A stretch of DNA of 64,000 nucleotides, from the NCBI RefSeq assembly GCF_009389715.1, contig NC_052405.1, forward strand, positions 8,659,194 to 8,723,193, written 5' to 3'. The notes beneath the pieces are model-generated. The model saw only the letters and a program-made list of their open reading frames with translations, did no database searches and had not been told where the DNA came from. The translations under genes and the position numbers were made by a program. Below are positions 37,601 to 50,000 of the stretch, piece after piece. The DNA is from Phoenix dactylifera (Eukaryota; Streptophyta; Magnoliopsida; Arecales; Arecaceae). Numbering within the stretch: the stretch's first letter is position 1; each line of letters starts with the position of its first letter.

Positions 37601-40600
37601 GTACTTTGGCCAGAGAATTTCACCCAATTGATATTATGGTTTTGTATATAGAATAAAATGACCTATATGACACTTAATTTTTTCATTTCTAAGAGATTTT
37701 ATTTGATGGTCTGGTGAATATAATTTAAATCATATATATTACCGATGAATAGGCAAAGCGACAGAGAGCAGAGTATCTTAAACAGAGAGGAAGCCCTTAT
37801 AGTTCTGCACGCATTTACTGGAACAAACAAGGGGATTTTCTTTCAAGAAAATTAGCAAGGTGAGGTTCTGTTTTGGTTTGATAGGGTGCATCAGTTCTAT
37901 AGACTCTTGTATCTTACATCTGATTGCATGGCTAGGTGCTGGAGGTGGTTTGTGAGATCAAGAAAGACTACCTTTGCTTTGACTAAAGCTTATGCAGACT
38001 TGGAAATTAATGAAAACTCAGCTAAGTCTATGCCTTTCGAACAACTTGCACTACGCATTGAATCGGCCACAACACTTCAGACTGTAAAAGCATTGCTTGA
38101 TCGACTGGAGAGTCGTTTTTTACTCTCCCGGTTATCTAGTTCATCAAGTCCGGAGAATGTTGATCATTTGCTAAAGCGCCTAGCATCTCCCAACAGAAGA
38201 GTGGCATCTGGCAAAGCAACCAGGACTAGAGGATTGACGAAGAAAGGAGCCAAGAGTTCTGAATCAAATAAGCTGCCAAGGTATTCTGTGAGGGTAGCAC
38301 TCTGTGCCTACATGATACTGGGTCATCCAAATGCTGTTCTTAGTGGGCAGGGAGAGCGTGAGGTTGCACTGATGGTGTCAGCTTTAAACTTTGTTCAGGA
38401 GTTTGAGTTGCTGGTCAAGATCATATTAGATGGTCCCAACAGCGCTCGTTCCTCAAGGCAGTCATCACCAGATGTTATGTCTGATGACTTGGATCACCAT
38501 CAAGAATCTGCTGGCCATTCACCTCGCCAACAGTCTTTCAGAAGCCAATTGGCAGCTTTTGATTCAGCATGGTGTTCATACCTGTACTGCTTTGTGGTAT
38601 GGAAGATAAAAGATGCAAGATCACTGGAGGAAGATCTTGTAAGAGCTGCTTGTCAACTTGAGCTCTCAATGATGCAAACATGCAAGCTAACTTCTGAAGG
38701 GCAGACATGTGATCTTAGTTATGATATGAAGGCGATTCAGAAACAGGTTTGCTTAATCCACCATTATTGTTTTTGTCATGAGATTTATGTGTTTAGTGAA
38801 AATAGAATGTATTTGTTGGTTAGACTGATGATAGTTACTAATACTGAACAAAAATAGTATGACGATAATTGGTATCAACTAATGCTGAAGTTCTCATGTT
38901 AAATTTGGCTGTTTTGCTCCTTTTTATTAAAAATAGTAGGAATTTTATTTTTCTATTTTATGTTTAAAATCTATATGAGTAGCTTTAAACTATCCTGGTT
39001 ATCTAATTCTATTGATGGTTGTTGTAGGTTACCGAAGACCAGAAATTACTGAGGGAGAAAGTGCAACACCTGAGTGGTAATGCAGGTATTGAGCGGATGG
39101 AATGTGCTTTATCGGATACACGAGCCAAATTTTTTGAAGCAAAGGAAAGTGGGAGTCCTTTGGCGACTCCTGTTGCTCATATTGCATCTCCATCAACATC
39201 CAACTCTTCAGGTCAGCCTTTGGTTTCTATCTCTGAGGAGAAGCCTATTGCGGATAATGGGAGATCCAATAGTGTGGTTCGTTCTTTGTTTGGAAGTGCC
39301 TCTTCTTCATCACCTAAAGCTAGCAAGAAAACTGAAAGTGTAGATGTTCAATCAAGTAGCACAATGGACAGACAGTTTCCCACAGAGAATGAACTTCTTG
39401 TGAATGAGATTCTTCATGGGGGTTGTGATATTTCTACTAATAAACTCGACATCAATGTCAGAGACGAGACTTGTATCAAGGTTAGTGGATTTTGCAGAAT
39501 GTTGCTGATGATTTAGAACAATTTTGATTTTTCTATCAAATTGATTATAAGACAACCAAATTGAATTTTTTTCAAAGCTCTGCATGCTTCATTTTTTTTG
39601 ACAAACTGGCATCAAACTTTGGAAGGTTGTTGTACGAAAGTATACATTTTCATAAATTTGACAGAAATGAAAAAAAAAGAAGGCCATCAATAGTTTGTGG
39701 AGCTGAGAATGGGAGGATATCAGGAAACAAATGTTTTAAACTTGATTATGATTAATAATTTAGCTACACTCACTGTCTTTGCTGTCCATTTTTGTAATAT
39801 TAAGACCAACTGTATATAATTGTGTTCACGGAACCCTGTAATCTTGATTTTCCAATTTTTTTGGCAGGAAAAAGTTAAAGAGACAATGGAGAAGGCATTC
39901 TGGGATGGAATCATGCATGTTATGAAGGAAGATGAACCTGATTATAGTCGGATTGTAGGCCTTGTGAAGGAGGTAAGGGATGAACTATGTGAACTGGCTC
40001 CTCAGAGTTGGAAGCAAGAGATCCTGGGCAGTATCGATCTTGAAATTCTATCTCAGGTAAAAATTCCTCGAGTTATATGGCAATGCCAATCTATGTTCTT
40101 TTTTTTTGTATTACAGATTTATTATAGTTTCATATGGTTTAGTATCGACATATATTTCACTTACTTTGGTTGTTTCTTGTTGTAATTCCATGTTGCTTTA
40201 TAAAGTCATTTAAATGTCCTAATGTCTCTATAAACAACTGTATACCTTAATTTATGCAATTTATGTAACTTTGGGCTTTTCTTCAGTTCGAAGGACATTT
40301 TTTCCCATTTACATTTTTATCTATTCATTTTAGGAAGCTCCAGTTGCTGAGAATGCAAATACTGATCTATATAGTTGTTTACATAATGTTTTACTTATGC
40401 ACAAGTTGACAATTGTTGTCCTGGTGAAAAGGTACTCGAGTCAGGTACTCAGGACACAGATTATCTTGGACGAATTCTGGAGTATGCGCTGGTCATGTTG
40501 CAGAAATTATCAGCTCCTGCAAATGAGGATGAGATGAAAAAAGCCCACAAGAAATTATTAAGTGAATTAGAAGACATTGCTCAATCCAGTGACAAACAAA

Positions 40601-42284
40601 ATGGGTCTTTTGTTATTGCCACTATCAAGGGTCTGCGCTTTGTTCTGGAGCAGATACAGGTTAGCTTTTTTTAATATTTCCATTCAAATTATTCATAATG
40701 TTTTTCAAGTAGCTTGTATGGGTAAACCCTGTGCCATCTGTTTGGTGTCTGTCTCAGCAACCTGGACTTCCCAGATGCTAGATTGTGATATGCTGGGCAA
40801 GACCCATTCAGATGATAATCTTGTCTATCCCAAATTATTGGATATTTCATTTCATGGAAGTCATTTGCTTCTGTACTGGCTTTTTAGAAGAAAAAGACAA
40901 GATTTACACCAATAACTTCATTTATATTCAAAACAATATACCATCCTAGAAAACTTTTTTTAACATGGAGTCATATCTAATGGAAATTTTGAATGTATGC
41001 TTTTCAATTTGACAGACGCTGAAAAAGGAAATTAGCAAAGCACGCATACAGTTGATGGAACCAATCATAAAGGGATCTGCCGGACTGGACTACTTGCAGA
41101 AAGCATTTGTTGATCGTTATGGACCTCCCTCTGGGGCTGCAAGCTCTCTTCCACTAACAGTACAGTGGATATCATCACTAAGGAACAGCCTGGAAGAGGA
41201 ATGGAGTGAACATGTTGATTCTCTTTCTGTCTTGTCAACAAGTCATGTGAGTTCACTCTAATTCATGATGCATGTTTTCCATGGTTAAAATAGTTATGGC
41301 TTGAATGACTCCTAACTTCACCATTCTTGTTGCAGGGTCTTCCCTCTGTTACTTCTCTTCGAACTGGTGGTGGTACTCGACTGGCATCCAAACAGGGTCA
41401 TCTGCTTATTAATGCATCAGGTCAATGTTTCTTCAATGTGATGACAATTTTCCTTATGATGTTTCTTTTGACACTTGTACCGGATTTTGTGACATTGCAG
41501 GTGGTGAGTTACCGGAGTGCAGTGGTGAAAAGTTTGACAGATGGGTAAGGCTTGGCCTGTTAAAACTTGTAAGTGCGATAGAGGGGTTGACCATTGAGAC
41601 GGTGCCTGAAACATTAAAGCTTAATGTCATGAGATTGAGATCTGTTCAGAGCCAATATCAGCAAATTATCGTTATTGCAACAAGGTAGATTGTTCATTCC
41701 GCTTCCTCTCGTGCTTTGCAGTATCTTTATGTCTGTATGCTATATATCAATTTTTTAAGCTGCATAAAATTTTAGGCCAATAAGTTTGATTCTGGTTTTC
41801 TGTGACTTGCAGCGTTTTAGTCCTTCGGCAAGTTCTTTTCAGCGAGAACTCTGCTGTCTCTCCTTCAGACTTGGAGAGGATGATCTCAGATACCGTCAAA
41901 GGGCTGTCCGAACTACTGGAGCGTGTACCTGATGCAGGCATCGATGAGATCATTGAGAGGATGGTGAGCTCGTCAAGCTCATTATATCCTACTTCAGAAA
42001 CAAAGCTTCAGAGCAGAAAGGAGATGGTGGGAAGAATGCTAACAAAAAGCTTACAGAACGATGACGCGGTCTTTGTGAGGGTGTCTCGATCAATTTACCT
42101 GGCAGCGCGTGGAGTTGTGCTCGGTGGGAGCGGAGCCCAGGGACGGAGGCTGGCAGATGCTGCGCTACGGCGTGTTGGAGCTGCCCTGCTCTTGGATCAA
42201 GTGGTGAAAGCAGCAGAAGTATTGATCATGGTGGCAACCACCTCAGGCCTTGTTCATGGGCCATGGTACAGATGCTTGGTATAG
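34690..42284 (+). CDS. TCP11-domain (T-complex protein 11-like) protein, twelve exons
   Basis: The exons are 34690-34896, 36343-36464, 37016-37460, 37753-37859, 37936-38746, 39028-39480, 39868-40056, 40432-40659, 41016-41246, 41336-41420, 41501-41684 and 41813-42284. All borders are GT-AG, and the joined frame is open for 1177 residues, about the usual size of the plant family (Arabidopsis At1g22930/At4g09150 type). Residues 1-70 are Pro- and Arg-rich. Residues about 110-275 form a long charged helix, probably coiled coil ([51 protein letters not shown]). The TCP11 domain fills much of the C-terminal half ([61 protein letters not shown]). Mammalian TCP11 acts in sperm signalling; the plant role is not known to me. 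The gene converges on SR45. Confidence 0.93.
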
Positions 42285-42456
42285 AAGTGTAACCTACATG
42301 TGACTTGGTATAGAAATGTTGCTTAGATGTGATTTGCACATAAGAAATTTAAGCCAGCAGTTCCACTTCGCAGTTGTTGTGTAGGGAGCAAGGACCTTAG
42401 CATGCATCAATTGTCCATAGCAAGGTGTCTAGGTGTACAGAAATGGAATTGTGTTT

Positions 42457-42462
42457 AATAAA
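42457..42462 (+). terminator. Poly(A) signal of the TCP11-domain gene
   Basis: A canonical aataaa lies 173 bases after the stop codon, followed by T-rich sequence. It is the best near-upstream element in this 3' region. Confidence 0.55.
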
Positions 42463-42759
42463 GTTCGTTTTTATCAGTTAATTAAGTTCTCTATTCGGTG
42501 TGTGGGGTTGCATGGAAATGGAATTATCTGTTAAAAAAGGGGTTTTTAGCCTTGCTGATGCTGAGACCTTTTTTTAACTGAAATATAGAAATTAACTCTA
42601 CGAGTATCAGGTTAAACCCCATGTGCTCGTAAAGATATCATAATTCTAGTAAGGTATCATGTTTAATAATAACATAATATGCTCTATAGTAAATAATATG
42701 TTAATATTATATAATATAAGATGCAAAAGGTCTAAATTCATTCAAATCTAATTATAAAT

Positions 42760-43825
42760 ACCATAATTGACTCGTGGTCAGTCTTAGGAAGCCTATATTG
42801 TAGTGTCTCCTAATCTACGTGGCCATGAGCCGAATCCGCTTTAATACCATTTGTAATAATTCAGAATGTTGTCCTAAAAGGTTAGTCGGAAGGTATTTTT
42901 TTCTTAGTCTTGTATAAGTATATAAGATCTTCTCGTGCAGGCGTATGTTTAGTCCCACATTGGTCATTTGCTAAGTAGATCTTGGGTACGTATATAAGAT
43001 TAAGGGACCCAAATAATATCATCTTCTAGCTAGCCTTTTTGAGTGAGATCTGGGTTGTTATAAATGATTTCAAAGCAAGCTCGACCTATGGCCTATGTGG
43101 ACTAGGGGACATCGCAGTAGGGCTCTTTGAGGCTAACCATGAGTTGATCATGCTGCACTTGTGATTATATTTAAATATATTTGGACTCTTTAAGTAACCC
43201 AAAAAAATACCTTCTGGCTAGCTTTTTTGGTTGAGGTTCTAGGTTATTATAAATGGTATCAGAGCAGACTCAACCCATGACCTATGTGGACTAGGGGACA
43301 TGCGGCATGGGTATATTTGAGCTAACCACGAGCTAATCGTGGGGTTTCTTATTGGATTTGAATAGATTTAGATTCTTAGCCTGACAAGAACGCCAAGGCT
43401 TAAACGGGAGAAGTATGTGATGACTCGTGTGAGCATATGTTTAATCTCACATCGGTTATTCGCTGGATAGATCTTGGGTACTTATATAGGATCAAGAAAA
43501 CCAAATAATACCTTCCCGCTAGTCTTTTTGGGTGAGATCATAAGTTGTTACAAATGGTATCAAAGCGGGCCCAACCTATAGCCCATATGGACTAGGAGAC
43601 ACTGCAGTTCATGCTTTTTGAGGCTGACTACGAGCCGATCGTAGTGCTTGTGATTATATTTGAATAGATTTGGATCCTTAGTCTGATGAGGACGTCATGG
43701 TTTAAATGGGAGGAGTGTGTGAGGACCCGCATTCGTCGGAAAAATCTTAGGTACTTATATAGAACTAAGGAACCTAAAACATACCTTCTGGCTAGTTTTT
43801 TTGGGTGAGGTTCTGGGTTGTTACA
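42760..43825. mobile_element. TRIM (miniature LTR element) composite array
   Basis: Several copies of one short non-coding LTR element are joined. From the left: a minus-strand internal piece and LTR (about 42760-42940), then plus-strand LTR (to about 43060), internal part, partial LTR, internal part, a full 137-bp LTR (43416-43552), internal part and a last LTR (43718-43825). LTRs begin TGTGA and end TTACA. Directly after an LTR stands tggtatcagagc (43254-43265), the primer-binding site for initiator tRNA-Met known from plant LTR elements. Before the last LTR stands the purine tract aaatgggaggag. LTRs of 110-140 bp around about 160 bp of internal DNA define a TRIM. The copies are diverged from each other, so the fossil is fairly old. 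No gag or pol. Confidence 0.85.
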
Positions 43826-44214
43826 TTTGAATATCTAGAAACTAAAAATCTTGTTTAAGGTCTATACAATGAGTAATGTGTATGAGAGAGTTGGTGGTGT
43901 TTGTTCAAAAATCTACATAGTAAATCAAACCACATGAAAGAAAATAGAGAACTATCAATTTTATTAGCTTGGGAGCTGGTTGATTTCTATCTAGATCATC
44001 CCAAGTGATCTGGATGGTGGGGGCTAAATTTAATCTTACCAATATATAATCAGATTGATTTTGGATTGACTCGAGACCTACTTGGCCATAAAAAGTTCCA
44101 CTCAAACTCATTTATTCCAGTGGACTTGTGTGGATTGGTCCGAATCAGATTTTAGCACCCTGATGATATTTTTATATCAATAAATGACTATATATTGTAT
44201 TACTTTTATTCTTT

Positions 44215-44334
<120 letters not shown>

Positions 44335-44883
44335 CCAATATGATAATACCACACATTATAATAGCTGAATAAGATATTCCAAGGCAGTTGAACAAGAAAT
44401 AGTAGTTATTTTTATGCCATCATAACACATGTCGAGTATTACTATCTTTTTTCTTAATTTTTGGAATCTCTTATTTATGTACCAAATCAGAAAAAAAATA
44501 ATGGTAGAAATATAGCTACTGAAGAAAAACATAGTATAAACTATATAATTCACAATTTCAAGCCATCCATCTTGTTATAAATATTTAAAGTATATATCAA
44601 TCAAGTTTTAACTAATTTGGATGTTTTTAAACTGTAGGTCAAACAGAAATAGGATATCACACTATCGGAATGTTCAATTTGGTTTTCATTTCATACTCGA
44701 TAAAGATATCAAAAAATTTCTATTTTGAAAAACCAATTGAGAGCCAAATGCTCTTAGAAGCATTCCAGCCCTAATTCATCCTATCATTAATTATTTCCGC
44801 AAGCATATAAAATTTGTAAAAAAAGAGATAAAAAGAAACACTGTTTCATTCTTTTTTTTCTGCAAGCATGCAAAGTTTTTAAT

Positions 44884-45150
44884 GAAAAACAAATATTGAT
44901 GAAAACAAGTATTAGTCAAAAACAAGTATTAGTAAAAAACAAGTATTAGTAAAAAACAAGTATTAGTAAAAAAACAAGTATTAGTAAAAAGAAAAGTATT
45001 AATAAAAAACAAGTATTAGTAAAAAACAAGTATTAGTAAAAAGAAAAATATTAATAAAAAATAATAAAAAACAAGTATTAATAAAAAAACAAGTATTAAT
45101 AAAAAAAATATTAATAAAAAACAAATTATTAATAAAAAAACAGATATTAT
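44884..45150. repeat. Minisatellite, unit about 16 bp (aaaaacaagtattagt)
   Basis: About sixteen head-to-tail units span about 265 bases. They are most regular in the left and central part and degrade to AATAAAAA-rich variants toward the tRNA gene. The array ends about 40 bases from the tRNA-Ser 3' end. Confidence 0.92.
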
Positions 45151-45191
45151 TGAAAAATTTTGATTTCTAGTGACCAGACTAAAACGAATTG

Positions 45192-45273
45192 CGTCGACAG
45201 CAGGATTCGAACCTGCGCAGGCAGAGCCCAACAGATTTCGAGTCTGTCTCCTTAACCACTCGGACATATCGAC
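45192..45273 (-). tRNA. trnS-CGA: tRNA-Ser (anticodon CGA)
   Basis: The 82-base minus-strand sequence folds as a class II tRNA. The acceptor arms GTCGATA and TGTCGAC pair over seven bases (one G-T), with discriminator G. The D stem is TCC/GGA, and the anticodon stem ACAGA/TCTGT encloses the loop CTCGAAA with anticodon CGA. A long variable arm and the T arm with GGTTCGAATCC follow. It should read UCG codons. A TTTT run (45181-45184 as AAAA on the plus strand) 7 bases past the 3' end is the Pol III terminator. No intron. The body matches the plant nuclear tRNA-Ser as I remember it. Confidence 0.97.
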
Positions 45274-45279
45274 GGTGTT

Positions 45280-47076
45280 GTCATAAAGTTTTATTAAATT
45301 ATATATATTATAATCATGTAGACCATTTCTCTACCCCCTCCGCGCACGTTTGAGTAAAAGTCCGGTTCGTTCGAGTCCCAAACATAGGCATATTTAAAAC
45401 AGCTTGATACACTCAAATCGAGTTGGCCTGCCCAAATTCACATTTAGACAACATAACCCAAGATTTATTTAGACCATAGCCCCCTACATGCTAAGCTTGT
45501 ATTCACTCATGACGAACCCAAATGATCTCTAGTAATAATGTGGACATTTTCCTTGCATGCCTACAAGCACAGCCGGAGGGGAAAAAAATGGTCAGGCAAG
45601 ACCCACTTCTGCTGGCAGTACAAAGTATTCACACCAGTGTAGCCAAGTTTAAGACCATTACTGCTTAGTAACATCGAAGAGTAATGGGTGCCTAAATTCG
45701 CATGAAACATGGTAAGCCACAGCTCTTCTTAGATTCTAGCAAATACAACCACCATCTTACGAAACAACTAGCTGACTTTTGTGATGGCATATAGAATGTC
45801 AACGTTTTTCCTCTTTCATTTCTAATTCGAAGGGGCATCAATATTCGTGTGTTCCAAAGGTTTAATTGGCTTTGAGATGAGCTACTGCTTTGTCCAATGT
45901 AGTCCTTACATGCTGACACATCATCTTCAAACTCTGAGATGCATGTAACCAACACATCGAAAAGAAAAATTGGGATTTTTGGAAACAAAATAAAGCCATG
46001 TGGTGGTGAGATTGTCAGAAATTATATCTTGCACTGCATGACTATATATATGCCAATCATGTAATCTTCTTTCTATAGGCTCCATTTATCAGGTGATTGG
46101 TCTATAGGTAGAAGAAAAGCTGATTGGCGTGGTGCGCAAACAGATATAGAGAGACCAAATTGAGATGGCTGGGGCATGCATGACTAGGTTCAAATAGCAG
46201 AAGAGGCAGAAGATTGGGCAGGAAGTAGTGAGGCAAGGAGAGAGCACTGCAAGGCAAAGCTGATGCAGTGGATCAAAGTTCCTTTTGTAAATCTGCTTTA
46301 TCTGACATCAGGACATAGCAACCACAAGTTTCATCGAACGCTTTTCATCTGGATTTCCATCCAGCAGCAACACTGCATCAGACTTGATGGTTAAATAAGC
46401 AGTCAGAATCCCACCGGTTGAAGTTAACATCAATTTTTGATCCACTTCCCCTCTTGACAGGAAACGGGGTAAAGCCTCTCAAACATTCCCCCAGAAAGCA
46501 GCAGCCCCGAGTACCTGTCCAAGCATCAAGATCAAAAGGAGAAAGACAGATTGGCATGCATGCTATCCCTAAGGTGAGTACGCAATACAAGCCACTCAAT
46601 TGAAAAGGACTCTTGGATCTAATGTCAGAGAGATGAGAATGGCGTCATGCCAAAGTCGCAACAACAGTTGCAGGAAAATAAGTTGGATATCAGAACTGAT
46701 GTCTGAACATCATCAAGCCAGTTCTAGTACAGATGGAATTTCTCTCTGATACAGAATTTTTAGTACAATTTTCAAAAAGCAGCTTAAAGAACGTTAAACA
46801 CAGTTTGAAGGAAGAAACTGAACCAAGGAATTCTCTCCACCAAATATCTAGAAAAGAAAACTGGACATCTTTCTGATTTCTTGGACCTTGTCTCTCAATA
46901 CTTGCATATTCCTTGACATCGCCTTGCATCATGTTTGAACTTTGCGCTTTGTACTTCTGGGCATATAGCAAAACCAGAAAAGAGGTGGAGGGGAGGGGAT
47001 GCAACCGGGCTTTCCTTTGGGATTGAAAGAGGGGGAGAGAGATACCTGCATGCCCTTACAACCTGAAAAATGCTAA
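45280..47076. other. Stretch between tRNA-Ser and SR45 stop codon
   Basis: The part nearest SR45 (about 46.4-47.07 kb) is probably its 3' untranslated region. An open frame of 61 codons at 46418-46603 plus (reading KLTSIFDPLPLLTGNG and onward) looks protein-like but matches nothing I know. The 98-codon minus frame at 45692-45988 is also unrecognised. No RNA gene other than the tRNA was seen. Confidence 0.45.
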
Positions 47077-50000
47077 TTAGGCCGAGGGGAAGGGGAGCAT
47101 TTGCTGCGGCTGATGCTGGCACTTCTCCCTCTAGCAGGCCTAAACAGCACATCATAAAAGAAAGATTAAACACACAATGTGAAAGATGGGAAAAATTAAG
47201 GCTTGCTTTAATCCTAGTGTGGAGAAGGAGAATTTTTTTTTAAACAAAAAAAAAGTTCGAGACCAAGTGTAACTGCAAAGGTTGGAGAATAGAAACTATG
47301 CACGACTGCAACCAGAAAAAAAGAATACTATGCCCGAACAAAAGGGAGCATCTACAGTGCAGACGAGAAACATATAGGGCCTGCTATACTTTTGTACCTA
47401 AAAACCAAGTCCCCACTGCTACTAGAATCTTTTGATCTCTTAGGTGGCGACCTACAAGAGCATGTACAGAGTATGCTTGTCCGCAGAGCGAAGCTGGTGG
47501 CTGTACATTGCAACAGCCAGCATCAACGATCCTTCAAGCCTCTCCATCTAACCCTCCATGCATGTGGCTACACTGACAGGCCCCACGGTGAATCTCTATC
47601 CATATATAGGAGATGAAGCAGCATCATCACATAATTTTGAAGGGCCATCCAGTACATCGATGTGAAGAGCATTTTCATTCCCCAATAGAACTTGTGAATC
47701 TAAATTTCAACTTAAGGATAAAAACTCCACTAGTCTCTGATTATAATACAATGAGGATAACCTATGACAGCTCAGAAAAGAGAAGGTGATACAAAAAATA
47801 AATGCATGGGAAAATGCAGAATAAGGCTACCTTCTAGGACTGCGACTTCTTGATATCTTTCGAGCTCCCTGGTTCACAAAAAAAAATACAATTCACCAAG
47901 TGTTGTCTCCAGTAATTCAAAAAAACGAAGCATTTATAGGTGTGTGCACAAGCATGTGTCCATGTGTGCGCCTTTTTTTTTTCACGAGAGGCGATAATAA
48001 CCTTACGAGGACTGGGTGATTCAGAATATGATGAGTCTGACCTTCCACGCCTTTGAGGTGGTGCCCGACCCCTGCGTCTAATTAGAAAGCAAAATTTAAA
48101 GATCGGCATAGATGAGAATTCCATTCAAGTCATAAATAGATAAATCTAGATAAACACTTGCTCTAATCACTAATCGATCAGTGACATATAAACATTTCAT
48201 TATGCGGCATAAATATATAAATCTAGAGATGAGAATTCCACTCAAACAGATGTGTCAGTAAATCTCACTTTTCCCTTTAGCAACAAGGAGTTGTGAGGGT
48301 TGGGATGCATTGACAGGAGATGGAATTTATTTTATATTGAAAAATTGAGAGGATGTCCAACACCATGCATGTGTGGAAATTTTTTTGCCATTATTAGAAT
48401 AGATATCGAGACCACATATTTGAACAGGCAGCATATAGCTGCACCCAGCTACATAATAAAAAACCTATTCCTGTAACTCCATGTGTTTCTGCTCAAATTC
48501 TAACTCAATGTATAAATTCTCCACATGAGCTGGAAAATCCTTAGGGGAACTGCATCATGAGCCCTTGAGGTTTAATCTTACATTAAAGAACCAAACGAGC
48601 CTACTTTTCCTCCAAGCAAACAGTGTCGATGGCACCTTTGCAGCCCCTAAGTCTCCGTCATTCCAGTCGATGGCACCCTTGCAGCCCCTAAGTCTGTCAT
48701 TCCAACAAAAATTATCTTATAATAAATTTCCAGAGGCCACAATCCTTCTGGAAACCACTTTTGCCTAAAAATATTTATCAAATACATTACCACGAACCCT
48801 CCTTACCATATAATTAGATGACAGCTACTATAGTTGCTCTTGTTTCACAAAATTTAGCTGGAATGCTATGAATCCTCACTGTAAGAGCCAAGGAACTTCT
48901 TAGAAGGAAAAAATGTAGGAGGATTCGTATGCTAACTCATCTTCCTATTCTTAAAGGATCCACCTAGATATTTTGACATACTGGCCAATTTGACTGATAT
49001 TAGCAAAAGGAAACACTAGAGTACCTTCAGGTACATAAGAAAAGTTGATGGTTTCAAATTTCCATCTGCTCTAGGCCTACCTTCAAAAGGCTATAACACT
49101 TACATGAAACAAAAGAATGCACAGAAGAAATAGACAAATAGAATAGCATAATAATTAGTAGGTGATGTAAGAGGAGGATGATCACAACAACAATATCCAT
49201 GAACCAGCCACCACATGCAGATGGCAAAAACTCTTTGAGAAAAACAAACAAATCAGTTGCTTAGTGAATGGAAGAATCACCCCATCACAAGAGTATGCAC
49301 TTGTTTGTTTCAATCTGGCTGACCACAATAGATTGTCGTGTTCAGTGTACAAGGCTCTCGATGCAGTAGTTTAAAGCAAACTTTCCATCACGAAGACTTG
49401 AAAGCTCATAACGAAGTAACCTCATCACAAAGCCACACGTAATTCAGCAAATGGTTTATAAACCACCGACATGTTAAGGTCCCAGATTGATTAGAAAAGG
49501 CTCAGTTAAGCATATGCTAGCATGTTCAGATAAAACACTATACAGCAGGCTCAAAGTTTGACCAAAAGAAATAACGACACATGAGAAAAATTAGATAGAT
49601 GGGCCATGCAATTTTAGCTGTTTACCTGCGAGGAGAGACCGATCTAGAATGGGAACGAACAGGCCTTCGAACAGGTGAACGGCTACGATGGCGAGGAGGA
49701 GGTGACCTTCTTGGAGGGCTCCTTGGTCGTCTTGGAGGTGATCTGGAACAAAACCAATTTTATTAAGAATACACCCATGACACCTACTGGAGCTTAAATT
49801 ATTTTGGAAAAGTTAAAAACCAATCGCAGCAAATGGAAAAGTAAAATCTTGAACTGGGGCTACAATGTATAAATGAAGGTCATGTCTTTGTTTTTTTTTA
49901 AGTGAAAAGGAAATGTATGGAATGTATTCATCTCATTACAATGCAATGAAAGGCTTCATAAAATGTCCTCTGAATTTTTCCCCCAACTTAAGGAAAGTTG

